A program made the translations under genes and the position numbers. This document shows, piece by piece, positions 14,841 to 23,185 of a DNA stretch of 64,000 bases (positions within the stretch are counted from its first letter, which is position 1; each line of letters starts with the position of its first letter). Source of the DNA: Amycolatopsis tucumanensis (lineage in GTDB: Bacteria > Actinomycetota > Actinomycetes > Mycobacteriales > Pseudonocardiaceae). The stretch is from positions 124,001 through 188,000 of the forward strand of contig NZ_JAKGSD010000004.1 in the NCBI RefSeq assembly GCF_021654135.1, read 5' to 3'. Below the pieces are notes generated by a model. It saw only the letters and a list, made by a program, of their open reading frames with translations. It was not told where the DNA came from and made no database searches.

Positions 14841-16607
14841 ATGCCACGACCGCCGTCAAAGGCCGCGAAGGCCTCCCTATATCGACTCACACTCAAGTCG
14901 GATCAAGACCTTGTGCTTGGGATTCAGAAGAAGTACCTGGAGGGCGAAAACAGGTTTTCTACCGAAACAGTCAATATAGCAGGAATCGATGGCTTATTTG
15001 TTTACGGCGAAATTCCTAACGATGAGCCGGCGTGGACAAAACATGCGGTCTCTGTTACATCTTTCCAGTTCTCGGTTAGGAATCAAACGTCCGCCGGTCT
15101 TCTTCTGCTAAGAATCGACAAGAGTGATGACCATGCTTACTGCATATCATGGAGTATGGGTCATCTTCTCATCAACAGCACTCATATCGATGATGGGTTC
15201 GGGCTGAGATTCGCACTACGCAAGGCTGACCCGGATGACGTACGTTCGTTGACCTCGCATTCGATCGACACTGTTCCGAGAACTTCAAGGACGTCCGTCA
15301 TCGGTGGTGCGCCACTCGGGTCTTTCGGGCTGGAAGAGATCGGGGAGATAGTAAGTCGATTCGTTGGTCAAGTAAGCTCCGAAGGTCTTTCGTGTTACGT
15401 CAAGCCTTCGTCCATCAAGGTTGGCGACAAGACGATTGCAGGTAGCCCGAAGAAGATAACAGTCAGAGGTGCCGACTCCCTTGGAATCCCTTTGGCCAAG
15501 TCTCCTTCGGAATTGATCGCAGACTTGAAGCTGATTGATTCGATTGTTGAGAAAAGCGCCCCGCGTGAAGAGTTGAAACATTTAGAGAATACACAACCAC
15601 TTCGCCCAGGGAATCCGAAGATTGAACTACTTGAGCAACAACTGGCCAACGACCTGTGCATTGGAGGTAGTGGGCTGGCACTCTCGTGGCCGGCGGAGTT
15701 CGACGAAGAGCCAGGGGAGGTTTCGAAGTATCGAATGTCGAACACCGGTGCCGGTCGTCCAAGAGAGTTCGATGAACTGGAACTGGACTGTTTCCTGGAG
15801 ATCCTCGATGAGCTTGAGCCGGATCTGCGCTTGCGCCGCTTACGCTCTATCAAGGTTCAAGCTAGGGCTGAAGGTGGCACGCCAATGACTAGAGAGATTC
15901 CTGGTGATCGATGGCTAACCTATCAGCTTGACTTCGGGGAGCAGCGCTACGTGCTACATAGGGGCAGATGGTATAACGTGGGTGGCGCGTACCTCGACAT
16001 GCTCAAGGCCAAGGTTGAGCGCATATTTTCTAACAAATCCAGTGTATCTCTCCGCGCATGGCCGAAACAGATTAAACAAAAGAAGTCCGATGGTGCAGAA
16101 TACATCGGTTGGGCGAATGAGCGCGTGTACAACGATCACGTAATGGGAAGTGTGAGCGGCTTCGTATCCCTCGACAGAAAGCTCGTTTACACCGCGCAGC
16201 ATCCAGGCGGATTTGAGGCATGCGACCTGTTGAGCCCCGAAGGATATTTAGTTCATGTCAAACGTTTGGACGACTCCGTGGCAGCGAGCCACCTATTCAA
16301 CCAAGCGATGAACTCTGCCGAAGCGCTTCGGCGGCAGCCTGACGCCTTAGAGAAGTTTCGCGCAAAGGTCGAAAGTGTCAGCGGTGGCCGACGCAAACTC
16401 CCCGCCGATTACCGGCCCTCTGTCGTAGTCATCGCATTCGCGGGCAAAGGGGCTTCTCCCGGCGATCTCTTCACGTTCTCTCAAGTGAGCTTGAGTCGAT
16501 GTGCCGACAGAATTGACAGCCTCGGAGGGATGGAGTTGCAGATCGCATTCATTGAAGAAAGCGACGAAATTGTGACCGATGCACCCTTAGTGGATGAATC
16601 GAATTAG
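14841..16607 (+). CDS. TIGR04141/DUF6119 family protein, element cargo
   Basis: The protein has 588 residues and starts at ATG 14841 (GGAG 6 nt upstream). Family landmarks occur in order: LGSFGLEEIGEIVSRFVG (about 155-172), RGADSLGIPLAKSPSELIAD, LALSWPAEFDEEPGE, FGEQRYVLHRGRWYNVGGAY and GGFEACDLLSPEGYLVHVKR, and near the end LFTFSQVSLSRCADRI. TIGR04141 is a sporadically distributed family, often in mobile or defence loci, with no settled biochemical role. Two hand-counted 60-nt lines are 45% and 50% GC, against roughly 70% around it, so the gene was acquired recently from elsewhere. Its end overlaps the convergent PP2C gene by 21 bp. Confidence 0.85.
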   Translation: MPRPPSKAAKASLYRLTLKSDQDLVLGIQKKYLEGENRFSTETVNIAGIDGLFVYGEIPNDEPAWTKHAVSVTSFQFSVRNQTSAGLLLLRIDKSDDHAYCISWSMGHLLINSTHIDDGFGLRFALRKADPDDVRSLTSHSIDTVPRTSRTSVIGGAPLGSFGLEEIGEIVSRFVGQVSSEGLSCYVKPSSIKVGDKTIAGSPKKITVRGADSLGIPLAKSPSELIADLKLIDSIVEKSAPREELKHLENTQPLRPGNPKIELLEQQLANDLCIGGSGLALSWPAEFDEEPGEVSKYRMSNTGAGRPREFDELELDCFLEILDELEPDLRLRRLRSIKVQARAEGGTPMTREIPGDRWLTYQLDFGEQRYVLHRGRWYNVGGAYLDMLKAKVERIFSNKSSVSLRAWPKQIKQKKSDGAEYIGWANERVYNDHVMGSVSGFVSLDRKLVYTAQHPGGFEACDLLSPEGYLVHVKRLDDSVAASHLFNQAMNSAEALRRQPDALEKFRAKVESVSGGRRKLPADYRPSVVVIAFAGKGASPGDLFTFSQVSLSRCADRIDSLGGMELQIAFIEESDEIVTDAPLVDESN

Positions 16608-17384
16608 AGCAACCGCCTTGTCGTCGTGTAGTTTTGCGCGAGGGAGGTTGCGGCCATTTGGGTCCCCCACCTCTTCCCATGATTGACAGCGACGGAGAAT
16701 TTCCCGAAGGAACGACGTATCGACGTTCGGGTCTACCAAGCTGTCAACGATATGGAGATGCTTTGCTGTGTTGAAGGTGCCGTCGGTCGCTAGTACGGCC
16801 CACGGCGTGCCACTGGTCATCCTTAAGAACTGATAGGCATGTTCCGCGGCAGCTGGGTCTGTTTCGGCGATCCAGTAGCCACCGGCGCGGTTCCGGTGTT
16901 GGGCCTGCTGAGTCTGTAGCTCGCGGAGCAGGGCTTTGTGTTCGTCGTCGAAGCCGTGGCCGGCGGCGAGGCGTTCGCGGTACTTGCGGCGGGGTTCGAG
17001 GTCCAGGCGGTCGATTCGGTCGTCCGTGAGGATTTCGCCGCCGGGGAGGACCACCGTGTTGTCACCGAGAAGCAGCAGGTCAAGGTGCTCGTCGCGTTCG
17101 CGGGCGATCGTGACCGTGCTCGATGGGGACTCCCCTGCTCGAAGGTCGTAGTGGGCCGCGGTTGCTTTGATGCCCTCGGCCAGGATCTCTTGCAGGTCGG
17201 CGGCCGGGTCTGCGGTTAGGGCGTCCGCCAGGAAGCGGCCGAGGTAGTCGGCGTAGGCGGAGGCTGGGACGGGCACCGGGACGAAGGCGGATGCGCCGTC
17301 GAGGAGGATGACGGCGTGCGGGGTCACGAAGATCTTGTCGGCGCTCTCCTCCATGGGCGGGAGCTGCGCGGTTGTGACTCGCAT
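16587..17384 (-). CDS. PP2C-like Ser/Thr phosphatase
   Basis: The protein has 265 residues. ATG 17384 is chosen because GGTGA lies just upstream and the regulator stop is 4 bp away. A TTG 30 nt upstream is the alternative. The PP2C metal-site motifs are present: ILLDGAS (Asp29-Gly30), LLLLGDNTVV (Gly107-Asp108), VLATDGTFN (Asp201-Gly202) and HDDKAVALI (Asp254/255). An active Mn/Mg phosphatase is likely. It has no other domain. It is in an operon with the HTH regulator upstream and convergent with the TIGR04141 gene. Confidence 0.8.
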   Translation of the reverse strand: MRVTTAQLPPMEESADKIFVTPHAVILLDGASAFVPVPVPASAYADYLGRFLADALTADPAADLQEILAEGIKATAAHYDLRAGESPSSTVTIARERDEHLDLLLLGDNTVVLPGGEILTDDRIDRLDLEPRRKYRERLAAGHGFDDEHKALLRELQTQQAQHRNRAGGYWIAETDPAAAEHAYQFLRMTSGTPWAVLATDGTFNTAKHLHIVDSLVDPNVDTSFLREILRRCQSWEEVGDPNGRNLPRAKLHDDKAVALIRFIH

Positions 17385-17388
17385 GTGT

Positions 17389-18213
17389 TCACCAAACGTA
17401 GGGTCCTGTGGCAAGTTCGCTGTCGGTGATGGTGAGCCCGTCGTAGGTCGCTCGCACGACCAGCGACATCGGCTGCTGTCCGACCTGCCGGAACACGTCG
17501 GCGAGATGCGCTCGGAGGTAGTGCGTCGCGCCGAGTGATCCGATGCCGTGGATACCCGCGATGTGGATGATCACACGGTTGTCGATCATGTGCCGGGCCA
17601 CATACGCCACGTCGGCCGGCTGCGGCGTGGGCTCGTCGGAAGGCGAACCGATCCGCGTGCCGTCCTCGGGCTGCTCGATCCACCACCGGCCGCCGTCCTC
17701 GATCATGGCCAAGGCGGGGTCACGGGAGAGCAGGTCAGCGCCGATGGGAGCGGACTTCGGGCCGCAGACAACGATCGTGTCTCCGGCCGGCGGCTCGGTC
17801 CGGTCGGGCTCGATCTGGTAGCGGGAGGTGGCGAGGGAGAGCGCGGTCAACAGGGCTTCGAGCTGGTTGGCGGTCTCGGCGTCCTCGGCGGCGATCAGCG
17901 GGCGTTCGCGGTCGGTCGTCTGGTACCGGTACGGCACGCCGATGCTCACCGGGCCGACGCCGAAGAACGCTCGCTCGGCGGCCGGTGCGGTGCTGCGGAT
18001 CTGGGTGATCCGGCCCTTGGTGATGCCGAGCGCTCCGGCGATCTCGGTGTAGCTCATGCCCAGCTCACGGTGCGCTTCCTCAATCGCGGCCTTCCGGAGC
18101 CGCGCCAGCTCGGTCGCTCGTTGCTGGTAGGTCGTGAGCAGCTCGGTTGCGCGCTTGCCCCGCCGGATCGGGTCGGGGTCGCGCCGGACGCTGTCGAAGT
18201 CCTCGGTGCTCAC
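17389..18213 (-). CDS. Sigma-like HTH regulator with uncharacterised C-terminal domain
   Basis: The protein has 274 residues. The N-terminal helix region (about 20-50) leads into an HTH at 46-73: ELGMSYTEIAGALGITKGRI, as in sigma-70 region 4 proteins. The C-terminal half (about 145-274) has IVVCGPKSAPIGADLLSRDP, IEDGGRWWIEQPEDGTRIGS and VIIHIAGIHGIGSLGATHYL. I have seen this pattern in other actinobacterial HTH proteins but cannot name the domain; it has the look of a ligand-sensing fold. It is translated just ahead of the PP2C gene and divergent from pra. Confidence 0.65.
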   Translation of the reverse strand: MSTEDFDSVRRDPDPIRRGKRATELLTTYQQRATELARLRKAAIEEAHRELGMSYTEIAGALGITKGRITQIRSTAPAAERAFFGVGPVSIGVPYRYQTTDRERPLIAAEDAETANQLEALLTALSLATSRYQIEPDRTEPPAGDTIVVCGPKSAPIGADLLSRDPALAMIEDGGRWWIEQPEDGTRIGSPSDEPTPQPADVAYVARHMIDNRVIIHIAGIHGIGSLGATHYLRAHLADVFRQVGQQPMSLVVRATYDGLTITDSELATGPYVW

Positions 18214-18222
18214 AAGCGCGGA

Positions 18223-18326
18223 GTTTAGACCCCCTTGACGCCTCCCGTCAGGGGCCGGTACATTGCTGTTTAGACCCCCTAGACACGCCAGGGCGCACTA
18301 TGGAGCGGGTGTTTAGGGGCCTAAAC
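18223..18326. promoter_or_regulatory. Repeated operators between the regulator/PP2C operon and pra
   Basis: Two 17-bp direct repeats differ by one base: GTTTAGACCCCCTTGAC (18223-18239) and GTTTAGACCCCCTAGAC (18268-18284), 45 bp apart. A third, palindromic site GTTTAGGGGCCTAAAC (18311-18326) lies 37 bp before pra. All share the GTTTAG half-site. In pSAM2, KorSA (a GntR repressor) binds upstream of pra, and the GntR gene here is the natural candidate. Confidence 0.75.
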
Positions 18327-18362
18327 CGGCCGAGAGGGCCACGACACGAGGAGTTCGAAGAG

Positions 18363-18818
18363 ATGGCGATCAGCAGGGGGCACCGGTTCCCGGTCGAGTT
18401 CGATGAGGCGTTTCCGCAGGGTTTGGTGATGGTGGGCGAGGTGTCGCCGGACAACGAGTACCAGTCGCGGGAGGACCGGGCGGCGGGTCGTCCGGCTCGG
18501 CAGCGGGTGGACGAGATCACCGGTAAGCGGCAGTGGAAGGTCACGGTGACCGACCCGTCGGAGCCGAACGCGAAGCGGGCGTCGTTCGAGGTGACGTTGC
18601 TGGCTGATGTGCAGCCGGTGCCGACCACGGGTGAGGTGCTGCCGGGGATGCGCCCGGTCGAGCTGGAGGGCTTGACCGCGGAGCCGCGTGTGGCTGGCAA
18701 CGGTGAGTTCAAGTACCAGTCGTACGTGTTCCGGGCGTCCGGGTTCAAGGCGGTCAACGCGGGTGGCGGCCGGGGCAAGTCGCAGGGCGGGCCGGCTGAG
18801 TCGGCCAAGGCCGCGTGA
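18363..18818 (+). CDS. Pra-like replication/integration/excision activator
   Basis: The protein has 151 residues from ATG 18363. The segments RFPVEFDEAFPQGLVMVGEV, DNEYQSREDRAAGRPARQ and RVDEITGKRQWKVTVTDPSE match the plasmid replication, integration and excision activator of AICEs. In those elements Pra switches on rep, xis and int. Its promoter region carries three GTTTAG operators. Its TGA overlaps the GTG of the GntR gene. Confidence 0.8.
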   Translation: MAISRGHRFPVEFDEAFPQGLVMVGEVSPDNEYQSREDRAAGRPARQRVDEITGKRQWKVTVTDPSEPNAKRASFEVTLLADVQPVPTTGEVLPGMRPVELEGLTAEPRVAGNGEFKYQSYVFRASGFKAVNAGGGRGKSQGGPAESAKAA

Positions 18819-19111
18819 CGGATGTGGTCACGATGACCTGCCACGACACCAAGCCGCCCAGGTTTCGGCTGAACGAGCAGCCGGGTCCGCCGGGCTACAT
18901 GTACGAGAACGTTGCGAACCACGTGGCGGCGCGGATCGAGGCGGGGGAGCTGCCTCCGCACACGCCGCTGGCGAGCGAGCGGGAGTTCGCCAAGGAGTAC
19001 GGCGTCTCGCTCGGCACCGCCCGGCACGCGATCGAGATCCTGCGCAAGCGCGGCCTGGTGATCACGATTCCGTCCAAGGGCACGTTCGTGACGGACCGGC
19101 GGAGTTCCTGA
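18815..19111 (+). CDS. GntR family regulator (KorSA-like)
   Basis: The protein has 98 residues, GTG start overlapping the pra stop. It is a GntR winged-HTH only: YMYENVANHVAARIEAGELP, then LASEREFAKEYGVSLGTARH, then ILRKRGLVITIPSKGTFVTD. There is no effector domain, as in compact KorSA repressors. The predicted role is silencing of pra, keeping the element integrated. Confidence 0.82.
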   Translation: MTDVVTMTCHDTKPPRFRLNEQPGPPGYMYENVANHVAARIEAGELPPHTPLASEREFAKEYGVSLGTARHAIEILRKRGLVITIPSKGTFVTDRRSS

Positions 19112-19193
19112 ACCCGGCACGGGGACGAGTGAAGGAGTGTGACCGTCCCGCTCGTCCCCGTGCCCATCCCACCCACGACCACGAGGGGAGGTG

Positions 19194-19340
19194 ATGGTGG
19201 TGTCGCCGAGGCTACCGCGCTCCCGACGCCGCTGGTTCATCCGGCGTCGGTGCTGGATCTGCGGAGGACGGCAACGAGTGATGCGAGACAAAGTGCTTGT
19301 CTGTAAGGCCTGCCAACGGAAGTCGACTGAAGGCCTCTGA
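19194..19340 (+). CDS. 48-residue zinc-ribbon-like protein
   Basis: ATG 19194 follows GGGGAGGTG. The N-terminus is very basic (SPRLPRSRRRWFIRRR). Two pairs, CWICGGRQ and CKACQRK, make a CxxC-x15-CxxC zinc ribbon. Small Cys proteins of this kind are regular, poorly studied members of AICE transfer regions. Confidence 0.65.
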   Translation: MVVSPRLPRSRRRWFIRRRCWICGGRQRVMRDKVLVCKACQRKSTEGL

Positions 19341-19420
19341 GTCCGGATAGGACGAAAGCCAACGCGCGAAGGGTTCGTGCGGCGATGTCGTGCGCCCTGA
19401 TTCACGTCCCGAGTTGTTAG

Positions 19421-19464
19421 GCGCAGAAGCGGTACCTGGCTACCAACCTTTCCCGCTTCTGCGC
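19421..19464. repeat. 12-bp perfect inverted repeat upstream of the tra operon
   Basis: The arms GCGCAGAAGCGG (19421-19432) and CCGCTTCTGCGC (19453-19464) are separated by 20 nt. There is no T-run. It is a candidate operator, cis-acting transfer locus or terminator for the preceding small genes. The region 19341-19488 otherwise holds no gene. Confidence 0.55.
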
Positions 19465-19488
19465 TGTCCACACCTGACGGAGCAGACG

Positions 19489-19650
19489 TTGAAGACCATA
19501 GACAACCGTACACAACCAGCGTCAAGAGACCGCGTCCCGGCGCGGTGCAGTGCGTGCCGCAAGTTCGCCCGTTTGGCACCGGGGGACACTGAGTGCGCTA
19601 CGGGCGCGGGGCGGCTGCCCCTGGACATTCCGTCTGGGGGTGGCCGCTGA
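19489..19650 (+). CDS. 53-residue Cys-containing protein ahead of tra
   Basis: A TTG start at 19489 has GGAG 7 nt upstream. It encodes KTIDNRTQPASRDRVPARCS, then ACRKFARLAPGDTECATGAG. Its TGA overlaps the ATG of the translocase gene (TGATG), which supports real, coupled translation. Third-position GC bias is moderate. Function unknown. Confidence 0.5.
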   Translation: MKTIDNRTQPASRDRVPARCSACRKFARLAPGDTECATGAGRLPLDIPSGGGR

Positions 19651-21179
19651 TGGACGCGCACACCCTCGGAGTTCTCCTGCTCGGCAGTGGCGCCCTGGCC
19701 GTGGTCGTGTGGGTGCTGCACAAGCTGGGCAAGGCCCTGGCCGGCCTCGCGGAAGCGCTGGCCGCTGCTGCGGTGGTGTTCCTGGCGTTGTGGTGGCTGT
19801 GCAAGGGCCTGTTCTGGGTCCTCGCGCAGATCGTGATGCATCCGCGCACCAGCCTCACCGTGGTCGCGGTGGCGGCCTGGTGCTACTGGCTCGGCTGGCT
19901 CTCGCTGGTCGTCACCCTGACCGTGGTGGCGTCGGGCCTGGTGTCCTGGCGGTGGTTCCACCTGGTGTCCTACGACCAGTGGGCGGGGCGGGTGCTGCGG
20001 ACGTGGTGGCAGAAGTGGGCGATCTACATGCCCAAGCTGCCGGAGTGGCTGCACGCCTGCGGTCTGAGCGTGAAGGACGACGCGATCCCCGTTGACGTGA
20101 CGGTGACGTTGGTGGGGCGCAAGAAGGTGTCCCGCGAGCAGCGGTCGGCCGGGGTGCGTGTCCCGAAGGTGAAGCGGGTGCGCTCCGGGCCGTCCTGGGA
20201 TGAGGTTCAGGTCCGGTTGGTGCCGGGGCAGAAGCCGGAGGACTTCGACGACGCCGCTCGGGCGCTGGCCTCGGCTCGGAAGGTGTCGCGTTGTCAGGTG
20301 CGGGAGATTGCGCCGAACGTGGTGTCGATCGACTTCCAGCGTCGCAATCTGCTCGCCGCGCCCGTGCCGTGCCCGGAGATCGGGGAGCGGGCGGTGGATC
20401 TGCGGCGGGTGTGGTCCGGGCGCACCGAGTACGGGCAGGACTGGCACGTCCCGCTGCACGGCTCCGGAAGTCACACCCTCGTCGCCGGGGCCAGCGGTGC
20501 CGGGAAGAACTCGATGATGTGGTGTCCGCTGGTGTCGATCGCCCCGGCGCTCCGGGATGGGCTGGTGCGGGTCTCGGGCATCGACCCGAAGGGCATGGAG
20601 CTGGCCTACGGGCGCGGAATCTTCCACCGCTACGCGGTCACGCCCAAGGACGCGCTCGAAGTCCTGGACGAGCTGGTGGCCGCGATGGATGCCCGCAAGG
20701 CCGAGTTCGCCGGGCGGGTCCGGAACGTGCCGATCAGCGCCGAGAACCCGCTTGAGCTGGTCGAGTTCGACGAGATCGGCGCCCTGACCAAGTACACCGA
20801 CCGCAAGACGCGGGAGCAGATCGTGGAACGCGTCGCGCTGCTGACCACGCAGGGCCGAGCTCTGGGCTTCACGGTGCGCGGGTATGTGCAGGAGCCGACG
20901 AAGGACACGGTTCCGGTGCGGGAGTTGTTCCCCCGCCGTATCTGCCTGCGGGTGACCTCGAAGTCGCACGTCGGGATGGTTCTTGGTGACCAGGCGTACG
21001 AGCGGGGTGCGTGGGCGAACCGGATTGCCGAGACCGAGGCCGGCGTCGGCTACGTCTGGGGCGAAGGACTGCGCGAACCCCTCCGTGTCCGGGCCGGGTG
21101 GGTGCCCGACGACACCGTGAAGGCCCTGGAAGCGTTCGTCACCGGCCGCATTGCTTCGATCGGGGGTGCGGCGGCATGA
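19650..21179 (+). CDS. traSA: FtsK/SpoIIIE-type conjugal DNA translocase (TraSA-like)
   Basis: The protein has 509 residues. Two or three N-terminal transmembrane helices (about 8-105) anchor a cytosolic FtsK motor. Walker A is VAGASGAGKNSMM (Gly280 to Ser288; Asn follows the Lys, where AICE translocases often have Gly). Walker B is LELVEFDEIGAL. Sensor-like RICLRVTSKSHVGMVLGD follows. In pSAM2-type elements this one hexameric pump moves double-stranded DNA between mycelia. The start ATG 19650 overlaps the preceding small gene. The next gene starts inside its stop codon. Confidence 0.88.
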   Translation: MDAHTLGVLLLGSGALAVVVWVLHKLGKALAGLAEALAAAAVVFLALWWLCKGLFWVLAQIVMHPRTSLTVVAVAAWCYWLGWLSLVVTLTVVASGLVSWRWFHLVSYDQWAGRVLRTWWQKWAIYMPKLPEWLHACGLSVKDDAIPVDVTVTLVGRKKVSREQRSAGVRVPKVKRVRSGPSWDEVQVRLVPGQKPEDFDDAARALASARKVSRCQVREIAPNVVSIDFQRRNLLAAPVPCPEIGERAVDLRRVWSGRTEYGQDWHVPLHGSGSHTLVAGASGAGKNSMMWCPLVSIAPALRDGLVRVSGIDPKGMELAYGRGIFHRYAVTPKDALEVLDELVAAMDARKAEFAGRVRNVPISAENPLELVEFDEIGALTKYTDRKTREQIVERVALLTTQGRALGFTVRGYVQEPTKDTVPVRELFPRRICLRVTSKSHVGMVLGDQAYERGAWANRIAETEAGVGYVWGEGLREPLRVRAGWVPDDTVKALEAFVTGRIASIGGAAA

Positions 21180-21565
21180 CCAGCCATGACGTGGTGCCCT
21201 ACCTCGACGCGCTGCGGGATCACCTCGTCCGGCATGCGGTGCCCTCGCCGGTGTCGGTGGAGTGCACGACCTGGCGGGAGCCCGTGGCAGTGCACCTGCA
21301 CGAGGTCGGTGTGGACGGGCTCGCCTCCGCGCTGTTGGCCTGGGCTCGCACGCTCGACGGCGTGACCGTGACCGGGAAGCGGATCGGCAACGGGCAGTCG
21401 GTGTGCCTGACCGCCGTGGGCCGGATGGCCACCGGAGTTCCGGTGCACGTCTGGGGCGCTGTCCGGTACGAGCGGGCGGTGTTCCCGGACCTGCCGCGCG
21501 GGGTGGAACAGGACGTGGAACTGGCCACCCTGCACGGCTGGGCTCGGCGGGAGGTGGCTGCGTGA
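21176..21565 (+). CDS. Hypothetical AICE backbone protein
   Basis: The protein has 129 residues, with ATGA overlap upstream and GTGA overlap downstream, so it is locked in the tra-rep operon. It begins TSHDVVPYLDALRDHLVRHA and has an alpha/beta pattern (EPVAVHLHEVGVDGLASALL, VTVTGKRIGNGQSVCLTAVG). There are no membrane segments or catalytic motifs. It occupies the position where other AICEs have small conserved proteins of unknown role. Confidence 0.65.
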   Translation: MTSHDVVPYLDALRDHLVRHAVPSPVSVECTTWREPVAVHLHEVGVDGLASALLAWARTLDGVTVTGKRIGNGQSVCLTAVGRMATGVPVHVWGAVRYERAVFPDLPRGVEQDVELATLHGWARREVAA

Positions 21566-23169
21566 GCACTCGTGCTGAGCGGATGCGGCTGCCGCTCTCG
21601 GCGGAGGTTATGAAGGCCACGGCGGAGAAGCACGGGGTGTGCGTGCGGCCGTTCACGATGGAGGTCGGCGACCCCGACACCGGCGAGCTCCGCTACGTAG
21701 CCGTGCCGTGCGGCTCGACCGTGGAGAGTGTCTGCGCGCCGTGCGCGAAGAAGGCGAAGGCGTTGCGGATGGCGCAGTGCCGGGAGGGCTGGCACCTCAC
21801 CGAGGAACCCGACTTCACCCCGGCCCCGCCCACGGCTGAGCAGAAGGAGCTGATGGAGTTTCGCGCCGATTTGGTGGCGCGATACCGGGAGGCGGTCGAG
21901 CACGGGGAGGAAGGCCAGGCCGACGAGTTGCGGGAGGAGATCCGCGGGGTCGATGAGGAACTTCGGCAACTCGGCATGCGCGGCCGCTTGCCCTCGCCGG
22001 ATCTGCCGGGCAAGCGGCCGGTGAAGCGGTCGACGAAACGGCGGCAGGACGCGCCCAACCTGCCGCGGAAGAAGGTCGCCAAAACGACAGTGGGCCGGGA
22101 GTACGCGGGCAAGTTCCGGCCGTCGATGTTCGTGACGCTGACCTGCGACACCTACGGCCGGGTGCGAGAGGACGGGACGCCGGTCGACATGGCGAGCTAC
22201 GACTACAGGCGGGCGGCGCGGGATGCGGTGCACTTTGCCTCGCTGGTGGATCGGTGGTGGCAGAACCTCCGCCGGGTCGTGGGCTGGGATGTGCAGTACT
22301 TCGCGACAGTCGAACCCCAGAAGCGCACCGCCCCGCACCTGCACGCGGCGTTGCGGGGGTCGATTCCGCATGAGGTGCTGCGGCAGGTCACCGAGGCCAC
22401 CTACCACCAGGTCTGGTGGCCGCCCCATGACGAGCCCATCTACGGCGGGGATCGGCTGCCGGTCTGGGATGCCCGGGCGAAGGGGTTTGTCGATCCGGAG
22501 AAGCACGAGCCGTTGACGCCGTGGGAGGAGGTGGTGGAAGAGGTCGAAGAACCCGCCCACGTGGTGACCTTCGGGCGGCAGGTGCACTCCAAAGGCATCC
22601 TCGGCGGCACCGAAGAAGCCGGACGCCACATCGGCTACCTGACCAAATACCTCACCAAGTCCACCGGCGAAGTGGTCGAAGCCACGAGCGCCCGGCAGCG
22701 GGAACACCACGACCGACTCCACGCCGAACTCGCCATCACCCCGTGTTCGCCCCGCTGCGCGGTCTGGCTGCTCTACGGCATCCAGCCACTCGGCGCGACC
22801 AGCAAGACCACTCCGGGGCACTGCAAGGGCAGGGCGCACCGCAGGACCACGCTCGGGCTCCCCGGCCGGCGGGTCCTGGTCTCCCGGAAGTGGTCGGGCA
22901 AGTCCCTGGCCGACCACAAGGCGGACCGGAAGGCGTTCGTGCGGGACATGCTCGCGAACGTCGGCATCGTCAAACCCGAGGAAGACACCTCGCGGCTGAT
23001 CTGGCGCAAAGTCCAACCCGGCGACCGAGACGCACCACCCCGCGCCCACCTGCTCATGCGGGCCATCGCGGAACGGATCACCTGGAAAGCCGAGTACGAC
23101 CGCGCACTACTCGCCGCAGGGCCACCACCAGGCGTTCCAGAAACTTCGGCAATTCCGCAAGCTGCCTGA
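21562..23169 (+). CDS. repSA: RepSA-like rolling-circle replication initiator
   Basis: The protein has 535 residues, GTG start overlapping the previous stop. An N-terminal Cys motif (ESVCAPCAKKAKALRMAQC) may bind zinc. The HUH endonuclease core follows: FVTLTCDTYGRV (motif 1), RTAPHLHAALRG (His259-Leu-His261) and GRHIGYLTKYLTKS (Tyr359 or Tyr363 as nucleophile, with the KYxxK context). The product nicks the element's origin for rolling-circle replication after excision. It is followed directly by xis and int. Confidence 0.9.
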   Translation: MSTRAERMRLPLSAEVMKATAEKHGVCVRPFTMEVGDPDTGELRYVAVPCGSTVESVCAPCAKKAKALRMAQCREGWHLTEEPDFTPAPPTAEQKELMEFRADLVARYREAVEHGEEGQADELREEIRGVDEELRQLGMRGRLPSPDLPGKRPVKRSTKRRQDAPNLPRKKVAKTTVGREYAGKFRPSMFVTLTCDTYGRVREDGTPVDMASYDYRRAARDAVHFASLVDRWWQNLRRVVGWDVQYFATVEPQKRTAPHLHAALRGSIPHEVLRQVTEATYHQVWWPPHDEPIYGGDRLPVWDARAKGFVDPEKHEPLTPWEEVVEEVEEPAHVVTFGRQVHSKGILGGTEEAGRHIGYLTKYLTKSTGEVVEATSARQREHHDRLHAELAITPCSPRCAVWLLYGIQPLGATSKTTPGHCKGRAHRRTTLGLPGRRVLVSRKWSGKSLADHKADRKAFVRDMLANVGIVKPEEDTSRLIWRKVQPGDRDAPPRAHLLMRAIAERITWKAEYDRALLAAGPPPGVPETSAIPQAA

Positions 23170-23185
23170 TCAGAGGGGGTCTGAC

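Noticed and set aside
19440..21680. Long antisense open frame opposite traSA (over 700 codons)
   Set aside because: It mirrors the GC-biased codons of traSA, has no family motifs and no ribosome site. The traSA frame has Walker motifs and coupled neighbours.
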